NCBI GenBank assembly: GCA_023053545.1
Contig: JAKZAN010000005.1
Coordinates: 11,098,001-11,162,000 of the forward strand
Source of the DNA: Lepidurus packardi
Lineage: Eukaryota; Arthropoda; Branchiopoda; Notostraca; Triopsidae
DNA length: 64,000 nt
Reading direction: 5' to 3'
Part shown: positions 35,483 through 47,757 of the stretch, piece by piece
Layout: every line of letters begins with the position of its first letter
Numbering within the stretch: position 1 is the stretch's first letter
Program-made: the position numbers and the translations under genes
Notes under the pieces: generated by a model
What the model saw: only the letters and a program-made list of their open reading frames with translations
What the model was told of the DNA's origin: nothing
Database searches by the model: none

Positions 35483-37685
35483 GTCTACAGTACTATTATT
35501 AAACACCTACGGTAAATATGTTAGCTATGCTAATTATGCATATTCCATAGAAGACCGCAAAAGAGAGCCGCTTCACAAATAAACCATTCCCAGCCTTTTC
35601 CATTCCTTAGATATCGACCATCATGACAATGGTTTGACCTATGTGTCACTACCTTGTTACCACGGCAACTGCGGTAACACCATAATAATGACAAAAGACA
35701 CGACACTGAGGAGTTCTAAACACATGAAAATCAACATAAAAGGAAAACGAACAAGTACGTATAGTACAGTATATTTTGGAGGATTACCCTGATGAGTCCA
35801 GACATCTGAGCTCTTCCTTGTCCTCGAAGAAGTTTGTGACAGTATCTTTATAATAGAACATTTGCCTGTTTTATTGTATAACTATTACTTTACTCCAACG
35901 AGAAGCGGTTAAAAAGCTTCCTCGAAACTCGCCATTCATTGGCAGGTATCGTGTGCACTACCTGGCGTACATGATCACTTTTGTTGCATGCCGTATATTA
36001 GGCCAAATTGCAATCAAAGGCCTTAGCTTCACTTAATGGTAATATATTTATGATCTTGGCAAAAGCATGGGTTTTTCTGTTCAGGACCCTTGGACCAACG
36101 ATCCGTTACTTTACATCGACTTACGTTGACTAAGTACAAAAAAGGATAACGAACAACCTTGAAGAGTTCAGACAAGGAAGTGGTACCTACGGCGTCTAAC
36201 AAACTTTGCTTGCAGTAGAGAGCTGACACTCGATACTCAACCGTCTTAGCGAGCCGAAAAGATGTTGAACATCATCTTAACTACGTTTGTAGTCGCTGCA
36301 GTAATTTCGCATTCAGAAGGAAGGGCTAGCAATGATCCATGTTTGTTGCAGTACAAGCATACGTAAGTAAATTCTAAATCTATAAGAAGCAAACGTTATT
36401 CTAATATATTCCACGTATAATTTGGAATTCAAAAAGTGAGCTTGGCTGCACTCGATGCCACATTATTGGAACGAAAGGTCCTTGCGGAACAGACCAGACA
36501 TACGAAGTCATTCCGGATGACTTCAATACTGAACTGATACGTGGAGACGCCTTGGGATGGGGCTGCAAGTCATTACAAGACGAACCTGAATTTATCGAAC
36601 TAGACTCCTTGTACGAAAGGACAAGTAATGGTGAATTCAAATTCCGCGATAGTGCAAGTGCAAGCGCGACCAACGAGTCTGGTACAGCAAGTCCTAACAT
36701 CAATATCTGCAGCGAGACAGAACAGGTTTGCGAGGATCAGTCTGATCCGAGGCTTGGTTATTGTGTGTGGGATAGTCCTGAGCATCCTTGCGATGGTTAC
36801 CCTGCTAATTATCGGTACTCCAATGAGACCCAGCAGTGCTACTCTGTACACACCTCAGCGTATTGCCCCGAGATTCATCTCTTCTACCCGGAGTATTCGC
36901 TAGCTGTCCAAGACAAGTGGATGAGCGATGGCTTTTCGTCCGGGAAATTTCCGGATGACGCCGGTGTCCTTGTGTTAATATCACTACTGGGCGCTGGAAA
37001 CTATCCTGACACGGAAGGAGGCCAAGAAAGGCGCTACGGCCAATGCTATCATGTAATGCTACTAAAGTTATGGGAGGCCAACAGAATCTTCGCATTGATG
37101 TATAAAGCAAAATGAAACTTTTTTTAAAAATATTTTTAAACAGCCCTAAATGCATTTAGATACTGTCGTCTACTGTACATTTCGGTACTGCTAGATGGCA
37201 AATCTTTTAAAGTTAATGGAATATAACATTATCACTGTTTCACACCACGTATTTACCAATAAACTTTATCTAACAGTGAATTGGATTTTCTTAGAAGATT
37301 AGATACCCCAAATGAATTATAGTACTTGCTGATTTTTACTATTGTCAAAGCCGACTAGGTTAGGTTAGCGGTTCGCTTCACTTGGGTTCCTTAAGTTGGG
37401 GTTCGTAGTCCTTAAGTCAGGTGCACCGTAATCCTTTTGTCGAGTCGCCCTTCTGTCATGTTGCACTTTCGAAATGTATTTTCTGACTTCGTGACCTCGA
37501 CCGTTATCCCTGAAGTATTGGATCTAATAAGGGTAGCCAAAAACTGCTTCAAAATGTAGTTCCTTATTTGATTTAAACTGTAAATTGCACATTGTTTTTA
37601 CATTTGATATCATTGTCGCTCGCCTTTTCATAATACATAATCTTTAGAATCTCCCAAACGAAATTAATCATTCCAGTTTTGTTCT
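35463..37685. repeat. tandem duplication, copy A
   Basis: From CGCAGGAAGTTCTTTGGCT to CCCAAACGAAATTAATCATT. It matches copy B over promoter, gene and 3' flank with a few percent differences and small indels. It carries the gene at 36262-37115. Confidence 0.9.
36262..37115 (+). CDS. secreted Cys-rich protein, possible DUF4789-like, paralogue A
   Basis: Exon 1 is 36262-36362 and exon 2 is 36437-37115 (TGA), joined AC|T with GTAAGT and AAAAAG borders. About 259 residues. Residues 1-21 are a signal peptide (ILTTFVVAAVISHSEG). The mature protein has about a dozen cysteines, an early CTRCHIIGTKGPCG segment, and a conserved end GGQERRYGQCYHVMLLKLWE. The TKGPCG start resembles arthropod DUF4789 proteins, but this is only a tentative match. 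AATAAA at 37258-37263. Extracellular role likely; function unknown. Confidence 0.8.
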
Positions 37686-38141
37686 AAGTGGGCATCTTCC
37701 GTATCAAAATCTACCTAACGCGACTCGCAGGAAGTACTTTGGCTCGTCTATGGTATTATTATTAAACACCTAGGGTAAATATGTTAGCAATGCTAACTAT
37801 CCCTATTCCATAGAAGACCGCAAAGAGAGCCGCTTCAGAAATAAACCATTCCCAGCCTTTTCCATATCCTAAGATATCGACCATTATGACAACGGTTTGA
37901 CCTTTGAGTCACTACCTTGTTACCACGGCAACTGCGAGACGTAACACCATAATAATGACAAAAGACACGACACCGAGGAGTTCTAGACATTTGAAAATTC
38001 AAAATAAAAGGAAAACGAACAAGTACGTATAGGACAGTATACTTTGGAGGTTCACCGCGATGAGTCCAGACATCTGAGCTCCATCTCCCTTGTCGTCGAA
38101 GAAGCTTACCGCGCTTGTGACAGTATCTTAATAATAGAACA

Positions 38142-38159
38142 GTAATGCTTCGGCATTAC
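38142..38159 (+). other. perfect 7-bp hairpin with TTCG loop
   Basis: GTAATGC-TTCG-GCATTAC sits exactly at the left end of the 261-bp insertion in copy B. Confidence 0.7.
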
Positions 38160-38402
38160 ATATACTAAAATTGGAACGATAATAATAGAACATATTCCCA
38201 TTTGTGATTCCAAACTTTAGGTTGTACAGAATTGCAGTGCGAAAGATCGAAAGAAAAAGTGAAGCAAAAACCTTTTGGAACCAGGTGACAAGTTTAGAGT
38301 TACCAGTTTTGTTTTGGTTTTCTTTCTTATACTACTTTTATATTTTTTTCCCCAATTTGTTCGTAATTAACATTTTCAGAAAATAGTTTTAATAATAGAA
38401 CA
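38142..38402. mobile_element. 261-bp insertion unique to copy B, flanked by 14-bp direct repeats
   Basis: Copy A has one TATAATAGAACA word here. Copy B has TTAATAATAGAACA on both sides (38128-38141 and 38389-38402) of an unrelated AT-rich insert. It looks like a small mobile or replication-slippage insertion. No transposase or terminal repeat is visible. Confidence 0.6.
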
Positions 38403-38824
38403 TTCGCCTGTTTTAAGGTATAACTATAACTTTACTCCAACGAAACCGTTAAAACGTTTTCTCGAAACTCGTCATTCATTGGCACGTACCGTGAGCACTA
38501 CATTCAGTACATGATCACTTTTGTCGCATGTCATATATAAGCCCAAATTGCAATCAAAGGCCTTAGCTTCACTTGATGGTAATCCATATATCCATGACCT
38601 TAGCAAAAGCATGAGTTTTTCTGTCCAAGTCCATCTTCCCTTGGACCAACGATCCGTTACTATATATAAGACAATAGCTTTGCCACCGTGACTAAGCACA
38701 AAAAAGGACAACAAACAACCTTGAAGAGTTCAGACAGGGAAGTGGTACCTACGGTGTCTAACAGACTTTGCTTGCAGTTCAACAGCTACCACTCGATACT
38801 CAACCGTCTTAGCGAGCCTAAAAG

Positions 38825-39678
38825 ATGCTGAACATCATCTTAACTATGTTTGTAGTCGCCGCAGTAATTTCGCATTCAGAAGGAAGGGCTAGCAATGATC
38901 TATGTTTGTTACAGTACAAGCACACGTAAGTAAATTCTAAATCTATAAGAAGCAAAAGTTATTCTAATATATTCCACGTATAATTTGGAATTCAAAAAGT
39001 GAGCTTGGTTGCACTCGATGCCACATTATTGGAACGAAAGGTCCTTGCGGAACAGACCAGACATACGAAGTCCTTCCGGATGACTTCAATGCTGAACTGA
39101 TAAATGGAGACGCCTTGGGATGGGGCTGCAAGTCAATACACGACGAGCCTGAATTTATCGAACTAGACTCCTTGTACGAAAGGACAAGTAATGGTGAACT
39201 TCAATTCCGCGATAGTGCAAGTGCAAGCGCGACCAACGAGTCTGGTACAGCAAGTCCTAACATCAATATCTGCAGCGAGACAGGACAGGTTTGTGAGGAT
39301 CAGACTGATCCGAGGCTTGGTTATTGTGTGTGGGATAGTCCTGAGCACCCTTGCCATGGTTCCCCTGCTAATTATCGGTACTCCAATGAGACCCATCAAT
39401 GCTACCCTGTACACACCTTAGCGTATTGCCCAGTGATTCATTACTTCTACCCGGAGTATTCGCTAGCTGCCCAAGACAAGTGGGTGAGCGATGGCATAGC
39501 GTCTGGGAAATTTCCGGATGGCGACGGTATCCTTGTGTTAGCATCACTACTGGGCGCTGGAAACTATCCTGACACGGAAGGAGGCCAAGAAAGGCGCTAC
39601 GGCCAATGCTATCATATGATGCTACTAAGGTTATGGGAGGCCAACACCGTCTTCGCTTTGACGTATAAAGCAAGCTGA
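38825..39678 (+). CDS. secreted Cys-rich protein, possible DUF4789-like, paralogue B
   Basis: Exon 1 is 38825-38925 and exon 2 is 39000-39678, same structure, phases and lengths as paralogue A. Cysteine positions are kept and differences are mostly scattered substitutions, for example GQCYHMMLLRLWE against GQCYHVMLLKLWE. The frame is intact, suggesting both copies are under constraint. AATAAA at 39821-39826. Signal peptide as in A. Confidence 0.8.
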
Positions 39679-40413
39679 AACATATTTTTTTAATATTTTT
39701 ACACAGCATTAAATGCAATAAGGTACTGTCGTGTACTGTACATTTCGGTACTGCTAGAGGGCAAAGCTTTTAATGTTAATGGAATATGTCATTATCACTA
39801 TTTCACACCCACGTCTTACCAATAAACTTTATCTAACAATGAATTGGTTTTTCTTATTAGATTACATAACCCAAATGAAGTATAGTGCTTGATTTTTACT
39901 ATTGTCAGAGCCGAATAGGTTAGGTTAGGGGTTTGCAGTCTTTAAGTTGTGGTTCGTAGTCCTTAAGTCAGGTGCACCGTAATCCTTTTGTCGAGTCGCC
40001 CTTGTGTCATGTTGCACTTTCGAAATGTTTTTCTGACTTCGTGACCTCGACCTTTATCCCTGAAGTATTGGATCTAATAAGGGTAGCCAAAAACTACTTC
40101 AAAATGTAGTTCCTTATTTGATTTAAACTGTCAATTGCACATTGTTGTTTGTATTTGATATCATTGTCGATATCAAGGCCTTTTCATACTACACAATCTT
40201 TGAAATCTCCCAAACGAAATTACTCATTCCAGTTGTGAAAGAGTACCGCTATTGTTACTTTTATAGGAACTTAATTGCATAATTCACTGGTATGGTACAA
40301 AGACTCATTAATACTCTAACTTCTAAGAAATACAAGTAAAAATATTTCCCTCTCCCGAAAAAGTTGCTAATTTTCAAATCCAAGAACCCTTTAAAGTTCT
40401 ACAAACAGATTGG

Positions 40414-43082
40414 TTAAGTTTTAACCACTCTTAAAACAATCAAAAACAAGGCAGTGACGAAGAATAACCCACCCACTTCTGTTGTCATGCTTCCACTCGT
40501 ATAATCCTCTGAATTTAACCGATCGCCGTAGTAATTAAGCAAATCCAAAATGACTCCATTGGTCCAGCCAAACCCTAGCTGCACGTCATACTCACCTCCA
40601 CCTCCCGGCAATCCAACAATGCTCACATCATACTACAAAAACAAACAAACCATTACTATGAACACACAATTTTAAATAATCTACAACAATATCACAAGTC
40701 AAACATTAACAAAATCGAAAAGTAAGAAACTTGAAGAAAACATAAAATGAGGAAAATAGAAAGCTCAAAAAATCAAGAAATAAAAAATCAAATTAGAAAA
40801 ATAAATAGAAATAATTCAATAATTACAATTAAAACAGCCAAAATTTTCTAAAACAAGAAATTTAAAACAAATAATCAATCTACCTTCTCAAACATGGCAT
40901 TAGGTATGCTTTCTTGGAAAGCCACGTAGTTATTCAAGACCCAGACCTGCGCCATTTGTAATGCGAATCGTTGAGCAGTGGGATTCTTAGTCTTCTCTAA
41001 TCCCATGATCATCAAATGTTGCAAAGGTGGCCAACCATTAGGATAATCCCACTGCTGTCCCGAAGCGATCAACGATGTAGGCACGCCCCCAGGGAAACTT
41101 TAACAAGGAAAAAAAAATATAAAAGAAAATAGCAAAAAAATATTAATAAATGAAAATAATAAAGAAATCATTTTACTCAAAGATGTGCGTGTTATTCAAG
41201 TAGTTCACCACTCGCTCCACGACTATTTCGGAAGGATCATAACATTCGGCCCATAAAGGGAAAACATTGGACGGATAGAAATTTTTGCGTCTTTCCTGAA
41301 TGTAAAATAAAATGAAATTGAACTTCCCAGGATTTTAATATTTTTGTCAAAAGTTATACTTGATTCAAAAGATCATAATCAAACCACACTCCTGCTTCTT
41401 CGTCCCATAAAACTTGTTGGATGGCAGTCTTCCATTGGTCGTACAGTTTGGCGTACATTAAAACTTGACTGGAATTTCCCAATAATTCGTAAAACTGAAT
41501 TAAGATCTTGAAATTAAGGCACATGTAAGAATTCAAATCCACGGGTATAAAATCACTGGTCCGGACATGCGTTATATTGCCTAAAAAGTATGATTTTCTT
41601 TTTTACTTCAATTTACAAAGTATTTTTTAATTTATTTTTTAATTACTTGCGTTAATTACCTGGAGAATCATTTGTGGAATCCCACCAACGCGTGGAAAAG
41701 TCCCACCCACTTTCAGCACCGGTTTGGATGTCTTTATACAGCCGTTCTGTTTTGGTTTCATCAACAAATTGCGCCGTCGAAAAATCTTCCCTAAGAAATT
41801 TTAAAAAATGACATTAAATACACCCTAAGTATCCTCGAAATCTGCACTTATAAGATTCTGGGCGCGGTCCTGTAGCTCCTACACTGTACTGTGCTAAAGT
41901 ATGCCCATTAACTTGCACTGTCCGGTTATTGAGCCAGAATTGCACTTCTTGTTCCATCACATCGATATTTTCCCTAAAAAAATCCGAAATAAATTCAAAA
42001 TATCGCAAGCACCCTTAAAAAAACTACAAAAATAAACTAGATTGTAGATTACTTTATGAAATCCAAGTCCTGAGTCTTGTAGTAGTACTCATAGATACTA
42101 GGAATCAGTAAAGGAGGCTGTGATCTTCGTGTGTAGTAAACTCGGCCTCCATTGGGCACAAATCCCAGATTCTGGATCATGGAAAGGAAATTCTCCAGCA
42201 TTCCTTTGACTGTCGTATACATTTCAGAGTGCAGCAGTCCTTTGATTATCCAGTACGAGTCCCAGTAGTAAAACTCGCGAAAGCGCCCGCCTGGGACGAT
42301 AAACGGATTCGGGACGTAAATCAAAGAGTATAAATCTTGATTCAATTCAACGTCTGATTTAATTTGCCGCCCAAGATTCTTCCAAAACTCGTGGAGATTA
42401 GACGCCCAATCGCGGTAGTTGACATCCTGTATATTGGACAAGAATTGCGGGTTTGGGTGCCAATCTGAAGGGTTCCAAGCTTCGAATTCTGAACTGACAT
42501 TTCCAAAGTTTGTATCCAGAAATACGACTAGATCATCTTGTGTGGGCTTATTATTGGTCGCGCTCATTAAAACGTCGAAGTTTTGAAGAACTTGAGACGG
42601 TTGGTAGTTTAGTTTCTTGTCGACGAAGGTTTTCGAGTCTTGGTAAATCCCTGACATTTGAATCGTGTGCAGTAGAGGGCCATGGCAGTAAATTTCGCTA
42701 CAAAAGTACATTAAAAAGGAAAAAATACATTTTTAAAAATACTTAAAACAACTATAGTTGTTAAATTTCATAGAAGAATAGTTGCTACTTAAATTTCATA
42801 GAAGAATTACGTTAACGTTATAAAAGGTAATTGAAGAAACGAGAAAAAAAAGTGCAAAAAAATCTCCTCCGGACCGGATTTGAACCAGTGACCTATGGAT
42901 ATCAAGCTTGTTCACTACAGTCCACCGCTCTACCAACTGAGCTACCAGAGGATACATACAAGTTGCCTTGGAAAAGGCTATGAATGGAAAGCTGCTATTT
43001 ACCTATCACAAGGTGGTGGCAATTCAGCAAAATTCCCCAAAACTCCAAAGTTAAACACTAGAAATAAAATCCGCCAACCCAT
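40414..43082 (-). CDS. Treh: trehalase, membrane-anchored
   Basis: Glycoside hydrolase family 37; splits trehalose into two glucose. Exons: 43082-43003, 42697-42053, 41973-41848, 41790-41660, 41580-41360, 41295-41177, 41097-40884, 40632-40414 (TAA); all phases agree, 584 residues. Residues 1-19 are a signal peptide, followed by [18 protein letters not shown]. Signature 1 [14 protein letters not shown] is at about 162-175 and signature 2 [10 protein letters not shown] in exon 7. The catalytic acid lies in [12 protein letters not shown] and the glycine loop GGGGEY is present. A C-terminal hydrophobic stretch ([16 protein letters not shown]) predicts a membrane anchor, as in insect Treh-2. Intron 1 contains tRNA-Tyr on the same strand. 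Confidence 0.95.
42865..42951 (-). tRNA. tRNA-Tyr (GTA) with 14-nt intron
   Basis: Acceptor CCTCTGG pairs with CCGGAGG (one G-T pair), discriminator A. D arm GCTCAGTTGGTAGAGC, anticodon loop CTGTAGA, T arm ACTGG/CCGGT. The intron TGAACAAGCTTGAT lies at the usual 37/38 site. It sits in trehalase intron 1, same orientation. Confidence 0.95.
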
Positions 43083-43852
43083 TTGGAAGATTCCTATGAA
43101 AGAATTTACGACACATTATTTTTAATTTTTCAACATCAAAGCGAATTTAAAAAACGTTACCGTGTGCTTGCCTTTGTCTTTGAAAATCAGTAATCACTGA
43201 ATAAACTACGGACCACGGCTATTTCCGATGATAAACACCCCGCGGCTGCTGCGTACTACGTTTATAATCACAGAACTACGAAAACAAACCTAAAAAAATC
43301 ATGATTAATCTGGTCTGGATTGATAAATCCAGTGTCCAGCTAACAAACGTATCAGTGCCCCAATCACAAGGACAACTGAGGACTGCCAAAGGAACAATGC
43401 AAGGCTATATTATGCATTAGATACTACGCAGCCTATCTGGTATACGTATAACAGCCTATTTCGCCAAGGCACCAAAAGAAATGGTATGTATGTTTGCAAC
43501 ACTTGGCGAATTACTCCGAAACAGGCGTCAACAACTAGATCTTAAGTACAACAAAAACCCAAAGCGAGAACCCAGTCCAAAACCGAACCAAATCTATGAC
43601 TATATCCAACAGCAACGCTCAAGACAAAACCACGCTCTATCTGAAACTAGTTTGTATGTAAAACATTCCTGTCGTCCAAACGACTACCCAAAAAATTAAA
43701 ACATTATGGCCGTTTTAGCTTCCGTAGCATAGGGATAGCCGTGCATAGCTAACAACATGACTTGACTGGTTCATACTGGGCGCCAAGACTCCTGGTTCGC
43801 GGATCCAATTGAACAGAAACAGCACAAAAACAATAACAAATGGCAATTAACC
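43083..43852. other. divergent promoter region of Treh and Lst8
   Basis: The two genes are head to head about 770 bases apart. A 73-codon frame at 43481-43699 has no recognisable features. A CTGGTTCGCGGATCCA string near 43790 looks like a B box but no tRNA fold was found. Confidence 0.5.
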
Positions 43853-45192
43853 ATGGGTCAGCCACCAAATGCGGATCCTATAGCAAGTAATCAGATTATT
43901 TTAGCTACCGGGGGCTATGATCATTCTATAAAACTATGGCAGGCGCATAGTGGCATATGCCAGCGAACTTTGCAACACCCAGATTCGGTAATACTACTTC
44001 CCAATTCATTTTTTTAATTTATAAACTTCGATTTTGACTTAATTTCGTTAATTAGCAAGTCAACGCCTTGGATATAACTCCAGATGGACAACTACTGGCT
44101 GCAGCTGGGTATCAGCACATTCGCATGTATGAAATTAACTCCACCAATCCTAATCCTGTCGTTAATTACGAAGGCGTAAGCAAAAATGTAACTGCGGTTG
44201 GCTTCCATGAAGATGGCCATTGGATGTATACTGGTAATTATTCCTGAATCACTTAACCCTCTAATGTAATTGTCCTATTTCTACCTAATCTACTTTAGAA
44301 ACCTTAACCTAATATGTCTCATTTTTCCCTCCAAAAGGTGGAGAAGATTGCTCTGCGCGGATTTGGGATTTAAGGTCACGGAATTTGCAATGCCAACGCA
44401 TTTTCCAAGTTAGTGCGCCTGTAAGCTGTGTTGCTTTACATCCCAACCAAGGTGAACTAGTCGTCGGTGACCAGTCTGGGGTGATTCACATCTGGGATTT
44501 GCGTACAGACCATAATGAGCAATTAGTAATGAAAAAATAACTCCCAAATCTTCCTAAAACAACTTCTGAGTAGATTCCAGAGCCTGAAGCTTCAATTCAA
44601 GACATTTCAATCGACCCTCAGGGTTTATACATGGCTGCAATCAACAACAAAGGCAGTTGTTACGTATGGTCCTTGATTGGAGGCCCAAAACCTGCCACTG
44701 AAGACCAAGAAACCCCGCCCACTCAGTTAAAACCGCGCAGTCGCTTAGCTGCGCATAAACGTTACGGCTTAAAGTGCAAATTTAGTCCAGACGCCAAGTA
44801 TAAACACACTTTTTTTTTAGATTTATAATCTTAAAATGTTAAATATAACTGTTTTTGTGCTAATTTTAAGGTTATTGGCTACGACTTCCGCTGACCAAAC
44901 ATGTAAACTATGGAAAACGACCGATTTTAGTTTGACTCAAACTTTTGAAAACGAGGCACAACGTTGGGTTTGGGATATGGCTTTTAGTGCAGATTCTCAG
45001 TATATTTTGACGGGTAAAAATTGAAATTAATTTAACTTGAATTGGGTAAATAAGAAGATCTTTTTCATATTTTTAGCTTCTTCGGACGGAAATGCAAGAT
45101 TGTGGAACACAGAAACTTCCGAAATTAAACGTGAATATTGTGGACACCAAAAGGCCATCACTGCGATGGCTTTTCGTGACGGAACTAACTAA
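43853..45192 (+). CDS. Lst8: target of rapamycin complex subunit LST8
   Basis: Exons 43853-43987, 44056-44233, 44338-44525, 44574-44797, 44871-45013, 45077-45192 (TAA), all in phase; 327 residues, equal to the family norm of about 326. Seven WD40 repeats form a propeller: [17 protein letters not shown] opens, then [84 protein letters not shown]8 binds the kinase domain of TOR in TORC1 and TORC2 and supports kinase activity. The start ATG opens the first conserved blade after a short polar stretch. Introns are 48-104 bases. Confidence 0.96.
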
Positions 45193-45643
45193 CTTTGTAC
45201 AAAACTCCAATACACAAAGCGTCAAAAATTCGAATCTCTCGCCTTGTTTTTCTTATTGCGCCATCTTTGAAGTTTTCATGAAGATATTAAAATATGACCG
45301 TTAGGGGCGCTTACAATTGTTGACAGCAAAACTAGGCAAAAGAAAGCAAGCTAAACGTAAATGTATTCCACGACCTACTTTTAACTATTTTACGTCAATC
45401 AAGTCCATTAATTCAAGTGCGTCAGGTAAGCGACCCCTAAACTCAGCATATCTACCTCTTAATTATCATTTAAACTTGGTTTTAAATCAATTCCTTACGT
45501 TTCCTTTGTTCGAACTTCTGGGTCACTTCCTTCGTTTCAAAACAATCTAAAAACAGCAAAATTTCAAATGAAGCTAAAGAGGTCTATAATTACGTTAATG
45601 ATTAATTTTGTTTCATTACAGGAATTATAATGTTTTAAAAACA

Positions 45644-47723
45644 ATGGTGGTGGAAGACTTACATCACATGAGGTTATTCCAACCAGGAGAGACGTTAATT
45701 TCGCCGTCTTCTGTTCAGCCAGTCGCCATCGAACACTGGCCCTTAATGAGATCTCCGAATTTCAATTCCACTGCGCGAAGACTCATTAGCATGGACCACG
45801 TTACACCTGAAGAATTGCCAGTGCCTTCAACTCCCCAATTTAGATCGTTTGCCGATCTAGAAACAGAAGAACTGTCTTTGTCATCCACAACAACGAGAAC
45901 CTATTCAACACCCAAACAGAAGCTAAGCTCAAATTCAAGTTCCAGAAGACTTGAGTTGAACTTTGTTTCGTTGACTCCCACTAATTTTAACGCTAACACT
46001 CCTTTACCTCTGGAACGATGGACGCCACACTCTCCTTCGCCTTCTAGCTCACCTTTTGTGTTACCAAATACCCCTACACCTGGACCGGGGCATAAACAAT
46101 ACGATTATCTACTCAAATTTTTACTCGTGGGGGACTCGGATGTCGGCAAGCAAGAAATTTTAAGTGGACTAGACGATGGAGTATCTGAAATGTCCTTCTG
46201 CAGTGGACCAGGTAGAAATGTTTCATCTAATGTCTTAATATTTGAGTTCTTAATTTCAAAGATTTATTGCGTTTTAAGAACAAATTTTAAACATTTAACT
46301 CGATTGTTGATTCGAATATCGATTTTTCTACGCAGACTCGTGTCCTATTTTACGATCTTGTGCGCATTTTGCTTTATAGACAGATTTTAGGTTACAATCG
46401 ATTTTCTGGTCCAAATCTAATTTGAAGTTATGTATCGATTTCTAGCTTGTTAAGCGATTATTAGCTTAAATATCGATTTGCGGTTTAGAATTACCGGTAG
46501 AGGATGATTTCTTATTTCTGCAGTAATAAGATTGAAAGGGAGATATTAATCTGATATTTTTTTTTAGCTCATAAAACTACGACGATTTTGTTGGATGGGA
46601 AGAGAGTGCGATTGGAGTTATGGGATACTTCAGGCCAGGGTCGATTTTGTACAATAATCCGATCCTACTCGCGAGGCGCTCAAGGCATTTTACTTGTTTA
46701 TGATATAACTAATAAGTGGTCTTTTGACGGTTTGGATCGTTGGCTGCGTGAAGTCGAAGAAGTAACTTTTAAGAAATTTGAAGTCATTTAAACTGATTTT
46801 GTTTTGTTTTCTTTAGCATGCTCCAGGTGTTCCTAAGGTTTTAGTTGGCAATCGCCTCCATTTAGAGTTCAAACGAGCAGTAAGCCCAGCCCAGGCGGAA
46901 GCTTATGCTTTGAGACATGATATGGCGTTTTTTGAAGTCAGTCCATTATGTGATTACAATATTGCCGAAAGTTTTGCAGAACTTTCACGTCGAGCTCTAC
47001 GCCGAAATGGCATGGAACGCTTATGGCGAGCGAATAAAGGTAAAATTCTAGAAATCTTTCCATTAAAGTTTCTGAATTCATAAAAAAACAATCTTTGATC
47101 CTTAAAACCTTCCAAATTCACTAAACTTAGTAAACAATTTGAGTGTTAAACAAACATGTCCTGGAGTTCTTGATTATTTCTACGCAACTCGAAGAAATAT
47201 TGAAGAATTCTAGCAGTAATGCTAAGAAAAACGACTCAGTTTCATCAACTGAGTCGGTTTCTGCCAACTACATTAAAACCTACCATCTACGCAGTAAATG
47301 TGAAACTGAATCGAGTTTTTCAATCAATCTCAAAGCTCAAGTGAAGAAATTCTACTGAGAATTCTTCTGAGAAATCGTTCAGTAATACTAAAGACATTGG
47401 ATTCCATATCAATCTATTCAGTTTCAAATCCTTTAGTTACAAAAGAAGTCGAACAATTTGAACCAATTTTGGGCTCTTTTCTAGTGCTTTCGTTGCAAGA
47501 GCTTTGCTGTCGAACGATCGTGAACCATACGACGGTCTACGGGATCGAACGTTTACCTCTACCGCCCAGTTTAAAATGCCATTTGAAATCGTATGCATTA
47601 TCCGGGACCAGTTATCGTACCCGGGGCCGTGCTTTAATGGCCTCGCAATCCAAAAAACACAAAAGCGTCCAGACTATGCCCCATACCAATTCATGGACCT
47701 CATGGCGCTGCGTTATTTCTTAA
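45644..47723 (+). CDS. Rab40: Rab40 GTPase with SOCS box and long N-terminal extension
   Basis: Coding exons 45644-46211, 46568-46761, 46817-47039, 47485-47723 (TAA); 407 residues. A non-coding upstream exon ending at 45425 and acceptor at 45621 fit a spliced 5' UTR. Residues 1-152 are a Ser/Thr/Pro-rich extension. The GTPase fold starts [17 protein letters not shown] (P-loop), then [13 protein letters not shown] (switch II) and [10 protein letters not shown] (G4 region). The C-terminus has [10 protein letters not shown] and [15 protein letters not shown], the SOCS box that recruits Cullin-5 ligase. Rab40 proteins are substrate receptors in ubiquitylation. Usual length is about 280 residues, so the extension is unusual. 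AATAAA at 47752-47757. Confidence 0.93.
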
Positions 47724-47751
47724 CCTTATTAAAAAAAAAAAACTAAACAAA

Positions 47752-47757
47752 AATAAA
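47752..47757 (+). terminator. polyadenylation signal of Rab40
   Basis: AATAAA 29 bases after the stop; a second AATAAA occurs about 35 bases later. Confidence 0.6.

Larger units (their letters stand above)
37728..40237. repeat. tandem duplication, copy B
   Basis: Starts CGCAGGAAGTACTTTGGCT and ends CCCAAACGAAATTACTCATT. Collinear with copy A but longer, mainly because of a 261-bp insertion at 38142-38402. It carries the gene at 38825-39678. Confidence 0.9.

Noticed and set aside
38204-38386. 60-codon frame in the 261-bp insertion
   Set aside because: Hydrophobic low-complexity end and no start context or homologue; insert is probably non-coding.
43481-43699. 73-codon open frame between trehalase and Lst8
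   Set aside because: No family features, no supporting splice or poly(A) signals, and it lies in a head-to-head promoter region.
43721-43805. tRNA-like B box (GGTTCGCGGATCC) upstream of Lst8
   Set aside because: No A box at proper spacing and no cloverleaf.
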